From: an uncultured Prevotella sp.
GTDB lineage: Bacteria > Bacteroidota > Bacteroidia > Bacteroidales > Bacteroidaceae
Reading direction: 5' to 3'
Assembly: GCA_934183355.1 (NCBI GenBank)
Contig: CAKPST010000001.1
Span: forward strand, 1 to 64,000
DNA length: 64,000 bases
This document shows positions 46,069 through 55,360 of the stretch, in pieces. A program made the translations under genes and the position numbers. Positions within the stretch are counted from its first letter, which is position 1. Every line of letters begins with the position of its first letter. Under the pieces are notes generated by a model. That model ran no database searches, was not told where the DNA came from, and was given only the letters and a program-made list of their open reading frames with translations.

Positions 46069-47479
46069 ATTTCTTTGATCTGAACGAATTCTCAATGCTT
46101 GTTATCTCGCTTGAGAATTTCTGGTCTATCTTCATTCTTTGTTCCACTTGGTTGCAACTGTATATCACAGTTGAGTGGTCGCGTCCTCCGACGAGTCGTC
46201 CGATGCGGCTTGCTGGCATCTTGGTGTATTTCTGCGCCAGATAGATGGACACCTGTCGAGCCATAACAAAATCCTTCTTGCGGCTTCGGCTATTGATGTT
46301 GGCAGGTGTGACGTTGTAGTGCTGACATACACTCTCAATGATTTCGTCAACAGTGAGAGGTTCGTCGTTCACCTTGACAGAACGCTTGATGACACGCTGT
46401 GCCAGTTGCATGTCGATGTTGCAGTTGTATACAACACTGTATGCCATGAGCGAATTGACTACACCCTGAAGGTCGCGAACTGAGCCATTGGCTGTTGAGG
46501 CAATGAATTTCACCACATCCTCGGGAATGCAGAGTCCGTCGTGGCGTATCTTGTCCTCAAGGATGTCTACACACAACTGCACGTTTGGCTTCTCCAATTC
46601 GGCTATCAAGCCGCACGAGAATCGAGTGATGAGTCGCTCGTTCATGCCCTTCAACTCCACAGGTGGGCGGTCGCTGGCAAGAATGATGCGCTTGCCGTTG
46701 CGGAACAGGTGCTTGAATATGTGGAAGAAGGTGTTCTGTGTACCCTTCTTGTCCTCCCATTCCTGTATGTCGTCGACGATAAGCACGTCGATGGTCTGGT
46801 AGAAGTTGATGAAGTCGTTGATGGTATTGCGCAACACTGCGTTGGTGTACTGCACCTCAAAGAGGCGTGCACTGATATACAGCACGCGCTTTTCGGGATA
46901 CAGGCGCTTAGCCTCCACACCGATGGCGTTGATGAGATGAGTCTTGCCACAGCCCGATGGACCAAACACAAAGAATGGGTTGAACTGCATGTTCTGTGGA
47001 TGCTCGGCTATAGTATGACCGATAGCTCTTGGCAGCTTGTTGCTGTTGCCCTCTATATAATTCTTAAATGTAAGGTGAGGGTTGAGCTGAGGGTCAATTT
47101 GCTGTAGCCTGTTGCCGTCAAGAGCAGTCGGCGATTCGTTGGCATGCTCGCGCTGTCGCGGACGCAACGACTCGTCGGTAGGCTCTTCGCCTTCCACAAC
47201 CTGTGTCTTCTTGTTCTCGTTGTCGGTGACAATACGATAGGAGAGATTCACACCCTTGCCGAATGTGTGCGTAAGCACCTTGCGCAACAGGTCGACATAG
47301 TTCTCTTCAATGTACTCGTACACGAACGGACTCGGTACGCGTAGCAATACCGTCTTCGACTCCTCATTGTAGGATTCGAAGACAGTTCTCTTGAACCATG
47401 CGTTGTATTGTTGCTCTGAGATATTCTCGCGTATGAGCGCAAGACATCTGTCCCAAAGCTTATCAGGACCTGTATTCAT
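46067..47479 (-). CDS. dnaA: Chromosomal replication initiator protein DnaA
   Basis: A 470-residue protein. Domain I (about 1-80, LWDRCLALIRENISEQQYNAWF), a linker, the AAA+ domain III with Walker A GPSGCGKTHLINAIG and Walker B VLIVDDIQ, and domain IV with the DnaA-box recognition signature GGRDHSTVIY. It binds DnaA boxes at oriC and opens the origin. Only one DnaA-box-like site is visible upstream, so oriC itself is not evident here. Own promoter at 47540-47547; terminator shared with pgpA. Confidence 0.97.
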   Translation of the reverse strand: MNTGPDKLWDRCLALIRENISEQQYNAWFKRTVFESYNEESKTVLLRVPSPFVYEYIEENYVDLLRKVLTHTFGKGVNLSYRIVTDNENKKTQVVEGEEPTDESLRPRQREHANESPTALDGNRLQQIDPQLNPHLTFKNYIEGNSNKLPRAIGHTIAEHPQNMQFNPFFVFGPSGCGKTHLINAIGVEAKRLYPEKRVLYISARLFEVQYTNAVLRNTINDFINFYQTIDVLIVDDIQEWEDKKGTQNTFFHIFKHLFRNGKRIILASDRPPVELKGMNERLITRFSCGLIAELEKPNVQLCVDILEDKIRHDGLCIPEDVVKFIASTANGSVRDLQGVVNSLMAYSVVYNCNIDMQLAQRVIKRSVKVNDEPLTVDEIIESVCQHYNVTPANINSRSRKKDFVMARQVSIYLAQKYTKMPASRIGRLVGGRDHSTVIYSCNQVEQRMKIDQKFSSEITSIENSFRSKK

Positions 47480-47539
47480 CAGCAGTTGTGTATATATATA
47501 TTATGTCTTTCGACTGTTATTTACTATTAATTGCGTCTG

Positions 47540-47571
47540 CAAAGTTAGTAATTATTTTTGAAGTGTACAAG
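47540..47571 (-). promoter_or_regulatory. Promoter of dnaA
   Basis: Minus strand: -7 TAACTTTG (47540-47547); weak -33 CTTG (47568-47571) after a 20-bp spacer. Leader about 55 nt. Confidence 0.6.
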
Positions 47572-47702
47572 TTGAAATATTCGATTTTGCGCTGTTTATG
47601 CCGTCTTGGTGCTATATTTGCCCTTAGTTAGGTTTTTTTATGAAATCGTGAAACACAAAGCTTTATAATAGCTCTAAATGTCTGATTTCTTGTATGTTAG
47701 TG

Positions 47703-47776
47703 TCTACAGGTGGTTAGCCTGTGGATATGGGTGCAAATTCACCTGTACAGGAGCGTTTTTGTTGTGTTTACAGGTA
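47703..47776. repeat. Cluster of four ACAGGT motifs between dnaA and mlaD
   Basis: ACAGGT appears directly at 47706-47711 and 47770-47775, and inverted as CCTGT at 47718-47722 and 47742-47746, with CCTGTACAGG forming a local palindrome. A DnaA-box-like TGTGGATAT overlaps the group. Meaning unknown; a regulator binding region is possible. Confidence 0.45.
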
Positions 47777-47783
47777 AAAAGAA

Positions 47784-47810
47784 ACGGCTTCAGAGGTTGT
47801 CTGAAGCCGT
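47784..47810 (-). terminator. Rho-independent terminator of the mlaD-like gene
   Basis: ACGGCTTCAGA / TCTGAAGCCGT (47784-47794, 47800-47810) with a 5-nt loop; on the minus strand followed by TTTCTTTTT. Confidence 0.85.
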
Positions 47811-47841
47811 GAAACAATATGTAATTAAGATGGTTGTCAGC

Positions 47842-48744
47842 TTACTTGTCTTTTTTGCCAAACACCGAGAAGTGGACGTATCGTTTCGGGTGCTGTCTGA
47901 AGTTGACGAGCAGTGAGTCGGCACTGCGCAATGTCATATTTAGATTGTTGTACAGGGATGGGTCGTTCATGAGCAATCCGAGAGTTCCATTGTTGGAGTT
48001 TAGCTTGGCAGTCAGCTCCTGTACGTTTGCTATTGTCTTGTCCACCTGTTGTTTTGTCGACTCCAAATCGAGCTGTGCGAGGTTGTCAGTCAGCTTGTTG
48101 GTATTGTCGAGCACTCCGTTGGCTTTGGCAAGCATTGTCGGCACATTGCGGTTGAGTGTCTTCATGAGAGTGTTGAGCTCTTTTGTTGACACAGTGAGGT
48201 TCTGGCTTACAGTCTCTACGTTGCGCAGTGAATTGGCAATAGCTGGGTCGGCGAGCAACAGGTTGATGCTTGTGAGAATGCTGTCGAGTTTTGGCAGCAT
48301 CTTCTCTACAGCCGGAATCATCTCGGCTGCCTTGCCGAAGGCTCCATTGTTGACGTCGCCCTTGATTACTCCACCTGGCATCACACGTTCACGTGGATTG
48401 TTTGCCAACAGGATGTTCACCTTGATGTTGCCCATCAAGTCGCTCTCTATCTCGGCAGTTGAACCAACAGGTATGCGCATTTCCTTGTCGAGTGCCACAA
48501 CGACGCGTGTCGGATTGTCGCCCGAATAGTCGTAGATGACATCCTTCACGGTGCCTATCTGGTAGCCGTCGGCATATATGGGGCTTGACGACGACAGTCC
48601 GCTTATGTCTTTAAATTCAATGAAGTAGTCGTAGGTAGAAGAGAAAAGGTTGAGTCCTTTCAGAAAGTTCATGCCGAAAAACAGTATAATCACACCGACG
48701 ATAGCGACGATGGCGATTTTCACTTCCTTTGTTAAAGCTTTCAT
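47842..48744 (-). CDS. mlaD: MCE/MlaD-domain protein
   Basis: A 300-residue protein anchored by one N-terminal helix (about 9-28) with a periplasmic MCE domain (about 35-125; FKDISGLSSSSPIYADGYQIGTV). The rest is a long helical, coiled-coil-like part. MCE proteins of the Mla/Yrb type carry phospholipids between the inner and outer membranes with an ABC transporter. No mlaE or mlaF partner is in the window. It follows the amidase gene by 11 bp, the usual Bacteroidales arrangement. Confidence 0.88.
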   Translation of the reverse strand: MKALTKEVKIAIVAIVGVIILFFGMNFLKGLNLFSSTYDYFIEFKDISGLSSSSPIYADGYQIGTVKDVIYDYSGDNPTRVVVALDKEMRIPVGSTAEIESDLMGNIKVNILLANNPRERVMPGGVIKGDVNNGAFGKAAEMIPAVEKMLPKLDSILTSINLLLADPAIANSLRNVETVSQNLTVSTKELNTLMKTLNRNVPTMLAKANGVLDNTNKLTDNLAQLDLESTKQQVDKTIANVQELTAKLNSNNGTLGLLMNDPSLYNNLNMTLRSADSLLVNFRQHPKRYVHFSVFGKKDK

Positions 48745-48755
48745 ATTATAATGTA

Positions 48756-50102
48756 TTATTGTTTGTTTCTATTTTGTTTAAACTCTCTTATGCCTTGGTT
48801 GACATCCATCTTTTCGCCGTTCTTGAATGCGATGATGAATGCTCCTGGGAACTTGTCGACAATCTCCTTGCGCAGTCGATATATCTCGTTGTAGTTGTTG
48901 GAGGCGCCGTAGGTGTATTTCACCATTCCGTTCTCCTCGTATGCTTCGCAACCCACGAGTCCCTTGAAGTTGTGGTCGTTGTTTTTTAGACGGCGTTGTG
49001 ACACAAGCACCTGTACCTTGAACACAGGTTGTGATGTGTTGATGCTTTGTATGGGTTTAGTCACAGGTGTTTCAGTCCTGTTGGTCCTGTTGGTTTTGTC
49101 ACGTTCTACAGCACGTTCATTATTTTTGCGAGTTGTCGATTTTCTCATTTCAGGCATCAAGTCGGGCTGGGTGCCTGTTTGGTTGTTGGGTGTTTGACCC
49201 TGTGCAACCTCCGAATTGGCATTGTTGCTGCTATTATCGGCGATATTATCGTTGTTCGTAGAACGGGTTTCTTCTGCGGGTTGTTCAGGCACAGGGTCTG
49301 AAATAGGCTTATATGGCACCGTCATTCCAGTGTCATACTTGTTTTTATACTCTACGAATGCGTTGAATATGCCGCGTGCTATGTTGTCAATCTGCTTCTT
49401 ATTGTTGAGCATTTGTTCCTCGTCGGGAGTGGAAATATATCCCAATTCGATAAGACATGCAGGCATAGATGTCAGTCGCAATACAGCAAGGTTTTGCTGA
49501 TGTACGCCCTTGTTGGGACGATTAGCAGCTCTGCATACATGCTTCTGCATCATCTTGGCGAGGTCAATGCTTCGTGTCAGGTTCTTGTCCTGTATAAATT
49601 CAAACATGATGTTGCTTTCTGGCGAGTTGGGGTCGAATCCCACATAGTGCTGTTGGTAGTCCTTCTCAAGCAATATTACAGAGTTCTCACGTTGAGCCAC
49701 TTCAAGGTTTGTCTTCTTGGCGTTTGATGTTCCGTCGCCGAGAGTGTACGTTTCAAATCCTCGCATGGTGTGGTTGCCCTTTAGCGAGTTGGTGTGTACA
49801 GATATGAATAGGTCGGCTTTCTTGCGATTGGCTATCTCTGCACGTTCATACAGTGGTATGAATACGTCTGTGCGTCGTGTGTAGACAATGCTCACATCGG
49901 GGCAGTTTTGCTCTACATATTTGCCGAAAGCGAGTGCCACTTTGAGATTGATGTTCTTCTCTACAGATATGGAGCCAGGCGCTCCTGTGTCCTTGCCACC
50001 ATGTCCGGGGTCGATACAGAGCGTAAATTTTCGGTTTGCCGCCGTCGCAGCGATTGCAAATGATATGATGAAAAGCAATGCAAGCAGTACTTTTTTTGCC
50101 AT
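48756..50102 (-). CDS. N-acetylmuramoyl-L-alanine amidase with C-terminal SPOR-like domain
   Basis: A 448-residue exported cell-wall hydrolase. Signal peptide to about residue 21 (AATAAN). Amidase_3 domain (about 24-250): CIDPGHGGKDTGAPG holds the zinc histidine, later SVHTNSLKG and LIELGYISTPDEE hold the second histidine and catalytic glutamate. A low-complexity linker (about 265-360, Thr/Asn-rich) leads to a SPOR-like domain (about 365-440; VFKVQVLVSQRRLKNND). It cleaves the peptide from glycan during cell separation. Own promoter; the mlaD-like gene is 11 bp downstream. Confidence 0.93.
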   Translation of the reverse strand: MAKKVLLALLFIISFAIAATAANRKFTLCIDPGHGGKDTGAPGSISVEKNINLKVALAFGKYVEQNCPDVSIVYTRRTDVFIPLYERAEIANRKKADLFISVHTNSLKGNHTMRGFETYTLGDGTSNAKKTNLEVAQRENSVILLEKDYQQHYVGFDPNSPESNIMFEFIQDKNLTRSIDLAKMMQKHVCRAANRPNKGVHQQNLAVLRLTSMPACLIELGYISTPDEEQMLNNKKQIDNIARGIFNAFVEYKNKYDTGMTVPYKPISDPVPEQPAEETRSTNNDNIADNSSNNANSEVAQGQTPNNQTGTQPDLMPEMRKSTTRKNNERAVERDKTNRTNRTETPVTKPIQSINTSQPVFKVQVLVSQRRLKNNDHNFKGLVGCEAYEENGMVKYTYGASNNYNEIYRLRKEIVDKFPGAFIIAFKNGEKMDVNQGIREFKQNRNKQ

Positions 50103-50134
50103 AAACAGGATATACTTCGAATTATTAATCGCTG

Positions 50135-50167
50135 CAAAGGTAGCTAATTAATTGATAAAACTGCAAA
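50135..50167 (-). promoter_or_regulatory. Promoter of the amidase/mlaD unit
   Basis: Minus strand: -33 TTTG (50164-50167), 21-bp spacer, -7 TACCTTTG (50135-50142). Leader about 25 nt. Confidence 0.7.
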
Positions 50168-50170
50168 CAA

Positions 50171-50551
50171 TCATTTAGTTTTTTCGCACTCTATATGTAT
50201 TTCGACGCCAGCTCCTTGGCAGTCGGCACCCATAGGTGGGTTGATTTTGGTGATGCGGAGCACTATTGAGGAAATTTCGACATATTCGTCTGTTAGCCTG
50301 TTGGCTATTCGTCCTGCCACATGTTCTATTAGTTTTGAGGGTTTTAGCATCTCTTCCTTGATGATGTTGTACACTTCGGCATAGTTGAGTGTGTCCTCAA
50401 CATCATCTGTTAGCATGGCTTGAGATATGTCGTAGCCCACACGAATGTCGATGGAGTAGTCGTTGCCTGTGAGTTGTTCCTGTGGCAACACACCGTGGCG
50501 GGCGTGCAGACGTATGTCGGATATGTGGATGTAGGATTGGGTGAGGTTCAT
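50171..50551 (-). CDS. folB: Dihydroneopterin aldolase
   Basis: A 126-residue folate pathway enzyme that turns dihydroneopterin into 6-hydroxymethyl-dihydropterin and glycolaldehyde. Motifs: SYIHISDIRLHARHGVLPQEQ (catalytic region near the start), DTLNYAEVYNII and a C-terminal KINPPMGADCQGAGVEI. Start at 50551 (MNLTQSYIHIS) because the upstream methionine lies in the nrdJ terminator hairpin. It may be transcribed by read-through from nrdJ; no own box is clear. Confidence 0.9.
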   Translation of the reverse strand: MNLTQSYIHISDIRLHARHGVLPQEQLTGNDYSIDIRVGYDISQAMLTDDVEDTLNYAEVYNIIKEEMLKPSKLIEHVAGRIANRLTDEYVEISSIVLRITKINPPMGADCQGAGVEIHIECEKTK

Positions 50552-50580
50552 GATGGGGAAGTTTAAAAAAATGGTGTAGT

Positions 50581-50607
50581 GAAGCCCCACTTATGGGGTG
50601 GGGCTTC
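50581..50607 (-). terminator. Hairpin between nrdJ and folB
   Basis: GAAGCCCCAC (50581-50590) pairs with GTGGGGCTTC (50598-50607). On the minus strand the T run (TTTTTTT) comes 10 nt after it, so it may leak into folB. Confidence 0.6.
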
Positions 50608-50620
50608 GTTGCTCTCTTAT

Positions 50621-53194
50621 TTATCCGCAGCGCGACGATCCGCAGTTCTTGCATATCAAGCATCCTTCCTGATATACGAGCGATTCATGGCCGCATACTG
50701 GGCACACCTGTCCCTTGGCTTCGGTGCCGTCTGCCACATATTTCTTTAGTGCTCGTTCCACACCGTTCTTCCATGTGTTGATGCTCTGGTCCTTGAGTTG
50801 CAGCGAACCCACGAGTTTGATGACATGGTCGATAGGCATGCGATAGCGCAGAACACCAGAGATGAGCTTGGCATAGTTCCAATACTCAGGGTTGAACTTC
50901 TCCGATAGTCCCTCTACGGTGGTCTTATATCCGCGTTTGTTCTCAAACTGGAAGTCGTATCGGCGTTTGCCGTCCGAGCCAGTCTGCTTGATGATGCGTC
51001 CCTTTGTCACTGTCTTAGGCAGCGCGATGCCCTCTTCGTCGTCTTGCAGACCTGTGAATATCTCGTAAGGATAGCCGTCGAGCAGTCCGATGAACGCCAC
51101 CCACTTCTCCTTATTGTTCTGGAAACGCACTACGTCGCATTCCAGTTCCTTCGGTCGTGTCTCCACAACTGTGCGTCCGTCTATCTGTATCACATGCTTC
51201 TCCTTGAGTGGATTGGTTGTTGCCTTCTTCTTCTTGTCCTTCTTCGACACCGATACGAGCACACCAGCACGCGAACCGTCGCGATAGATGGTGCATCCCT
51301 TGCATCCCGAGCGCCATGCTTCGACGTATAGTCGGTTGACAAGGTCCTCGTCTACATCATTGGGCAGGTTGACAGTTACGCTGATAGAGTGGTCCACCCA
51401 CTTCTGGATTGCGCCCTGCATGCGCACCTTCATCAGCCAGTCTACGTCGTTGGCTGTGGCTTTATAATAAGGTGAGCGCTTCACCAGTTCGTCAATCTCT
51501 TCCTGTGTATATCGTTTCTCGGTGTCAATGCCGTTGACACGCATCCACTCCATAAACTTCTTGTGGTAGACAATGTACTCCTCAAACGAGTCGCCCACCT
51601 CGTCAACAAAGTCAACATGCACGTCGGTGTCATTTGGATTCACCTTGCGGCGGCGCTTGTATACAGGCATAAACACAGGCTCAATGCCACTTGTGGTCTG
51701 AGTCATTAGTGACGTAGTGCCAGTTGGGGCGATAGTCAAGCATGCTATGTTGCGTCGTCCGTATTTTATTATGTCGTCATACAGCTGAGGGTCGGCTTCC
51801 TTGATGCGCAACAGGAACGGATTGTTCTGCTCGCGTTCTGCGCTGAAGATGCCGAATGCACCGCGCTCCTGAGCCATAGTCATCGACGAACGATATGCAG
51901 TCAGAGCCAATGTGCGGTGAACGTTCACGCTGAAGTCGGTAGCCTCCTGTGTGCCATAGCGCAATCCCATGGCAGCAATCATGTCGCCCTCGGCAGTGAT
52001 GCCCACACCTGTGCGTCGTCCCTTCGAACTCTTGTCCTTGATTTTCTCCCACAGGTGATACTCGGCATGCTTGATGTCGTCGCACTGCGGGTCGTTCTTA
52101 ATCTTGTTCATGATGAGTTCAATCTTCTCCAACTCCAGGTCGATGATGTCGTCCATCATGCGCTGAGCCTTGGCTACGTGCTCACGGAATAGTTCGAAGT
52201 TGAATCGAGCCTCCGCTGTGAATGGATTTTCCACATACGAGTAGAGGTTGATGGAGAGCAGGCGGCACGAGTCGTATGGGCAGAGAGGTATCTCGCCACA
52301 TGGGTTGGTGCTGACTGTGCGGAATCCGAGGTCGGCATAGCAGTCAGGAATACTCTCCTTGATGATGGTGTCCCAGAACAACACACCTGGTTCGGCGCTC
52401 TTCCATGCGTTGTGTACAATCTTATCCCACAGCTGTTTGGCAGAAATCTCCTTCTCCACCAATGGTTCGTCTGAGTCGACAGGGAACTTCTGTGTATATG
52501 GCTTATCCTCAACGGCAGCCTGCATAAACTCGTCGTCAATCTTCACGCTCACATTTGCGCCAGTCACCTTGCCTTCAGTCATCTTGGCATCAATAAAAGC
52601 CTCGCTGTCTGGGTGCTTGATGCTTACAGAGAGCATCAGTGCTCCGCGTCGTCCGTCCTGCGCCACCTCACGAGTGGAGTTGCTATAGCGCTCCATAAAC
52701 GGCACAAGTCCAGTTGAAGTAAGTGCTGAATTGTTCACAGGTGAGCCTTTGGGGCGAATCTGCGAGAGGTCGTGTCCCACACCGCCACGTCGTTTCATCA
52801 GCTGCACCTGCTCCTCGTCGAGTCGCATGATGGCACCATACGAGTCGCCGTCGCCCTCAATGCCAATCACAAAGCAGTTGCTCAGCGACGCCACCTGATG
52901 GTTGTTGCCGATGCCCGTCATAGGGCTACCAGCCGGAACGATGTAGCGGAAGTGGTCGAGCAGGTCGAATATCTCCTGCTCTGTCATCGGATTAGCGTAT
53001 TTGTTTTCGATACGTGCCACCTCTCGTGCTATGCGCCAGTGCATATCCTCAGGCGAACATTCGTATATATTGCCGAAGCTGTCCTTCATTGCATACTTGT
53101 TCACCCACACACGTGCGGCAAGTTCGTCGCCCGAGAAGTATTTTAGTGAGGCCTCAAAAGCCTCGTCGTAAGTGTATGTTTTGTTATTTTCCAT
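50621..53194 (-). CDS. nrdJ: Vitamin B12-dependent (class II) ribonucleotide reductase
   Basis: An 857-residue adenosylcobalamin-dependent enzyme that makes deoxyribonucleotides. Key elements: SNCFVIGI (first active-site cysteine), NPCGEIPLCPYDSCRLLSI with C299 as the thiyl-radical site, and APTGTTSLMTQTTSGIEPVFMP. The C-terminal end has paired cysteines (CPVCGHESLVY, CLICKNCGSSRCG), the redox-shuttle tail of the family. No cobalamin riboswitch is seen in the short leader. Promoter at 53241-53248; single gene or with folB. Confidence 0.95.
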   Translation of the reverse strand: MENNKTYTYDEAFEASLKYFSGDELAARVWVNKYAMKDSFGNIYECSPEDMHWRIAREVARIENKYANPMTEQEIFDLLDHFRYIVPAGSPMTGIGNNHQVASLSNCFVIGIEGDGDSYGAIMRLDEEQVQLMKRRGGVGHDLSQIRPKGSPVNNSALTSTGLVPFMERYSNSTREVAQDGRRGALMLSVSIKHPDSEAFIDAKMTEGKVTGANVSVKIDDEFMQAAVEDKPYTQKFPVDSDEPLVEKEISAKQLWDKIVHNAWKSAEPGVLFWDTIIKESIPDCYADLGFRTVSTNPCGEIPLCPYDSCRLLSINLYSYVENPFTAEARFNFELFREHVAKAQRMMDDIIDLELEKIELIMNKIKNDPQCDDIKHAEYHLWEKIKDKSSKGRRTGVGITAEGDMIAAMGLRYGTQEATDFSVNVHRTLALTAYRSSMTMAQERGAFGIFSAEREQNNPFLLRIKEADPQLYDDIIKYGRRNIACLTIAPTGTTSLMTQTTSGIEPVFMPVYKRRRKVNPNDTDVHVDFVDEVGDSFEEYIVYHKKFMEWMRVNGIDTEKRYTQEEIDELVKRSPYYKATANDVDWLMKVRMQGAIQKWVDHSISVTVNLPNDVDEDLVNRLYVEAWRSGCKGCTIYRDGSRAGVLVSVSKKDKKKKATTNPLKEKHVIQIDGRTVVETRPKELECDVVRFQNNKEKWVAFIGLLDGYPYEIFTGLQDDEEGIALPKTVTKGRIIKQTGSDGKRRYDFQFENKRGYKTTVEGLSEKFNPEYWNYAKLISGVLRYRMPIDHVIKLVGSLQLKDQSINTWKNGVERALKKYVADGTEAKGQVCPVCGHESLVYQEGCLICKNCGSSRCG

Positions 53195-53240
53195 TTGTCG
53201 TATAGACGTGAATTGAAATTATTACAATCTTTAGCGCTTG

Positions 53241-53248
53241 CAAAGCTA
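53241..53248 (-). promoter_or_regulatory. -7 box of nrdJ
   Basis: Minus-strand TAGCTTTG followed by CAAG; a weak -33 (ATTG) sits 19 bp upstream. Leader about 40 nt, too short for a riboswitch. Confidence 0.6.
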
Positions 53249-53414
53249 CAATATTATTTTGGATTTCCAATGCTATTTCTTGGAAAAAGTAATAATAGTT
53301 TGTTGGGCAAACAACAAGAGGGTATGACATCACTGCCATCAAATCATTGGTATCTAAGTTCATTGACGCCATGCCTTACTCCTCCTTATATATTAAATTT
53401 AGCCCCTATATGTT

Positions 53415-53444
53415 TTTGTATCTGAACAAAAGTTAGTAACTTTG
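53415..53444 (+). promoter_or_regulatory. Promoter of typA
   Basis: -33 TTTG (53415-53418), 18-bp spacer, -7 TAACTTTG (53437-53444). Leader about 25 nt. Confidence 0.7.
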
Positions 53445-53477
53445 CACAAAACTTTTTTTACAATAAGGTAAACATAG

Positions 53478-55280
53478 ATGCAAGAGATTAGAAACATTGC
53501 CATTATCGCACACGTCGATCATGGCAAGACCACACTTGTGGACAAGATGATGTTGGCGGGAAAGCTCTTCCGCGACGGCCAGGATAACAGTGGCCAGGTG
53601 TTGGATGCCAATGACCTGGAACGTGAACGAGGAATAACAATCCTTTCCAAAAATGTATCAATCAACTGGAAAGGCACAAAAATCAATATTATAGACACTC
53701 CGGGACACTCCGATTTCGGCGGCGAGGTGGAGCGTGTGCTCAACATGGCAGACGGCTGCATCCTGCTCGTTGACGCTTTCGAGGGTCCGATGCCGCAGAC
53801 ACGCTTTGTGTTGCAGAAGGCTTTGCAGCTCGGACTGAAGCCGATTGTTGTTGTCAACAAGGTGGATAAGCCCAACTGTCGCCCTGAAGAGGTGTACGAG
53901 ATGGTGTTCGACCTCATGTTCTCGCTCAACGCCACTGAGGACCAGCTCGACTTCCCCGTGGTTTATGGCTCTGCCAAGAATGGCTGGATGGCTGAGGACT
54001 ACAGCGCACCTACTGACAACATCGACTATCTGCTCGACAAGATTGTAGAGATTATCCCTGCTCCTAAGGTGATAGAGGGCACTCCGCAGATGCTCATCAC
54101 ATCGCTCGACTACTCAAGCTACACCGGTCGCATCGCTGTGGGTCGTGTTCATCGTGGCTCGCTCAAGGAGGGAATGAACATCACCATATCTCACCGCGAC
54201 GGCAAGTTGGAGAAGACCAAGATTAAGGAGGTGCACGTATTCGAGGGAATGGGCCAGAAGAAGGTCGACGAAGTACACTCGGGCGACATCTGTGCAGTAG
54301 TTGGATTGGAGAACTTCGAGATTGGCGACACCATCTGCGACTTCGAGAATCCTGAGCCTCTGCCTCCTATCGCTATCGACGAGCCTACCATGAGCATGCT
54401 CTTCACCATCAACGACTCGCCGTTCTTCGGCAAGGAGGGCAAGTTTGTGACATCACGCCACATCAACGACCGCCTTCAGAAGGAGCTTGAGAAGAACCTT
54501 GCTCTTCGCGTGCGTCCTTTCGAGGACTCTACAGATAAGTGGATTGTCAGCGGACGTGGTGTGCTCCACCTCTCGGTGCTCATCGAGACTATGCGTCGTG
54601 AGGGCTACGAGCTTCAGGTGGGTCAGCCGCAGGTAATCTACAAGGAGATAGACGGTCAGAAGTGTGAGCCTATCGAGGAACTCACAATCAATGTGCCTGA
54701 GGAGTTTGCCAGCAAGATGATTGACATGGTGACACGTCGCAAGGGCGAGATGACATCAATGCAGACTCTCGGCGACCGTGTAGACATTGAGTTCGACATA
54801 CCTTCACGTGGCATCATCGGTCTGCGCACCAATGTGCTCACAGCAAGCCAGGGCGAGGCCATTATGGCTCACCGCTACAAGGAGTATCAGCCGTTCAAGG
54901 GCGAGATAGTACGCCGTATGAATGGTTCGATGATAGCTATGGAGACAGGCACAGCCTATGCTTATTCTATCGACAAACTCCAGGATCGTGGCAAGTTCTT
55001 CATCGATCCGGGTGAGGACGTATATGGCGGTCAGGTAGTGGGCGAGCACGTTCACGACAACGACCTTGTCATCAACGTCACCAAGGCTAAGCAGCTCACC
55101 AACGTGCGTGCCAGCGGTTCTGACGAGAAGGCTCGCGTTATACCTAAGGTAGTGATGAGCCTTGAGGAGTGTCTGGAGTACATCAAGGGCGACGAGCTTG
55201 TGGAGGTAACTCCTAAGAACATCCGCATGCGCAAGATAACTCTCGACCACCTTGCTCGCAAGCGTAGCAACAAAGACTAA
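53478..55280 (+). CDS. typA: Ribosome-associated GTPase TypA/BipA
   Basis: A 600-residue translational GTPase. G1 AHVDHGKTTLVDKM, G2/G3 around RERGITI and DTPGHSDFGGEV, G4 VVNKVDKP, and G5 near VVYGSAKNGW. An EF-G-like domain III and the BipA-specific C-terminal domain (GEIVRRMNGSMIAMETGTAYAYSIDKLQ) follow. It helps 50S subunit assembly, especially at low temperature or stress. Codon bias suggests good expression. Single gene with terminator. Confidence 0.96.
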   Translation: MQEIRNIAIIAHVDHGKTTLVDKMMLAGKLFRDGQDNSGQVLDANDLERERGITILSKNVSINWKGTKINIIDTPGHSDFGGEVERVLNMADGCILLVDAFEGPMPQTRFVLQKALQLGLKPIVVVNKVDKPNCRPEEVYEMVFDLMFSLNATEDQLDFPVVYGSAKNGWMAEDYSAPTDNIDYLLDKIVEIIPAPKVIEGTPQMLITSLDYSSYTGRIAVGRVHRGSLKEGMNITISHRDGKLEKTKIKEVHVFEGMGQKKVDEVHSGDICAVVGLENFEIGDTICDFENPEPLPPIAIDEPTMSMLFTINDSPFFGKEGKFVTSRHINDRLQKELEKNLALRVRPFEDSTDKWIVSGRGVLHLSVLIETMRREGYELQVGQPQVIYKEIDGQKCEPIEELTINVPEEFASKMIDMVTRRKGEMTSMQTLGDRVDIEFDIPSRGIIGLRTNVLTASQGEAIMAHRYKEYQPFKGEIVRRMNGSMIAMETGTAYAYSIDKLQDRGKFFIDPGEDVYGGQVVGEHVHDNDLVINVTKAKQLTNVRASGSDEKARVIPKVVMSLEECLEYIKGDELVEVTPKNIRMRKITLDHLARKRSNKD

Positions 55281-55306
55281 TTTCTTGTATACTATACAAT
55301 AATCGT

Positions 55307-55337
55307 AAAGGCTGTATCAATCGATGGTACAGCCTTT
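55307..55337 (+). terminator. Rho-independent terminator of typA
   Basis: AAAGGCTGTA (55307-55316) pairs with TACAGCCTTT (55328-55337), followed by TT. Confidence 0.85.
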
Positions 55338-55360
55338 TTCACTATCAAAACATTTTTATT

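Larger units (their letters stand above)
47480..47841. other. Intergenic region upstream of dnaA
   Basis: 362 bp: dnaA promoter (47540-47547), four ACAGGT motifs in both orientations, one DnaA-box-like TGTGGATAT (47720-47728), and the mlaD terminator (47784-47810). No gene seen. Confidence 0.6.

Noticed and set aside
47480-47841. Replication origin next to dnaA
   Set aside because: Only one DnaA-box-like site and no AT-rich 13-mer set. Skew could not be computed. Kept only as a finding.
53195-53477. Cobalamin riboswitch before nrdJ, and short frames in the nrdJ/typA gap
   Set aside because: The nrdJ leader is about 40 nt and has no B12 box. The 62- and 76-codon frames overlap both promoters and show no protein-like features.
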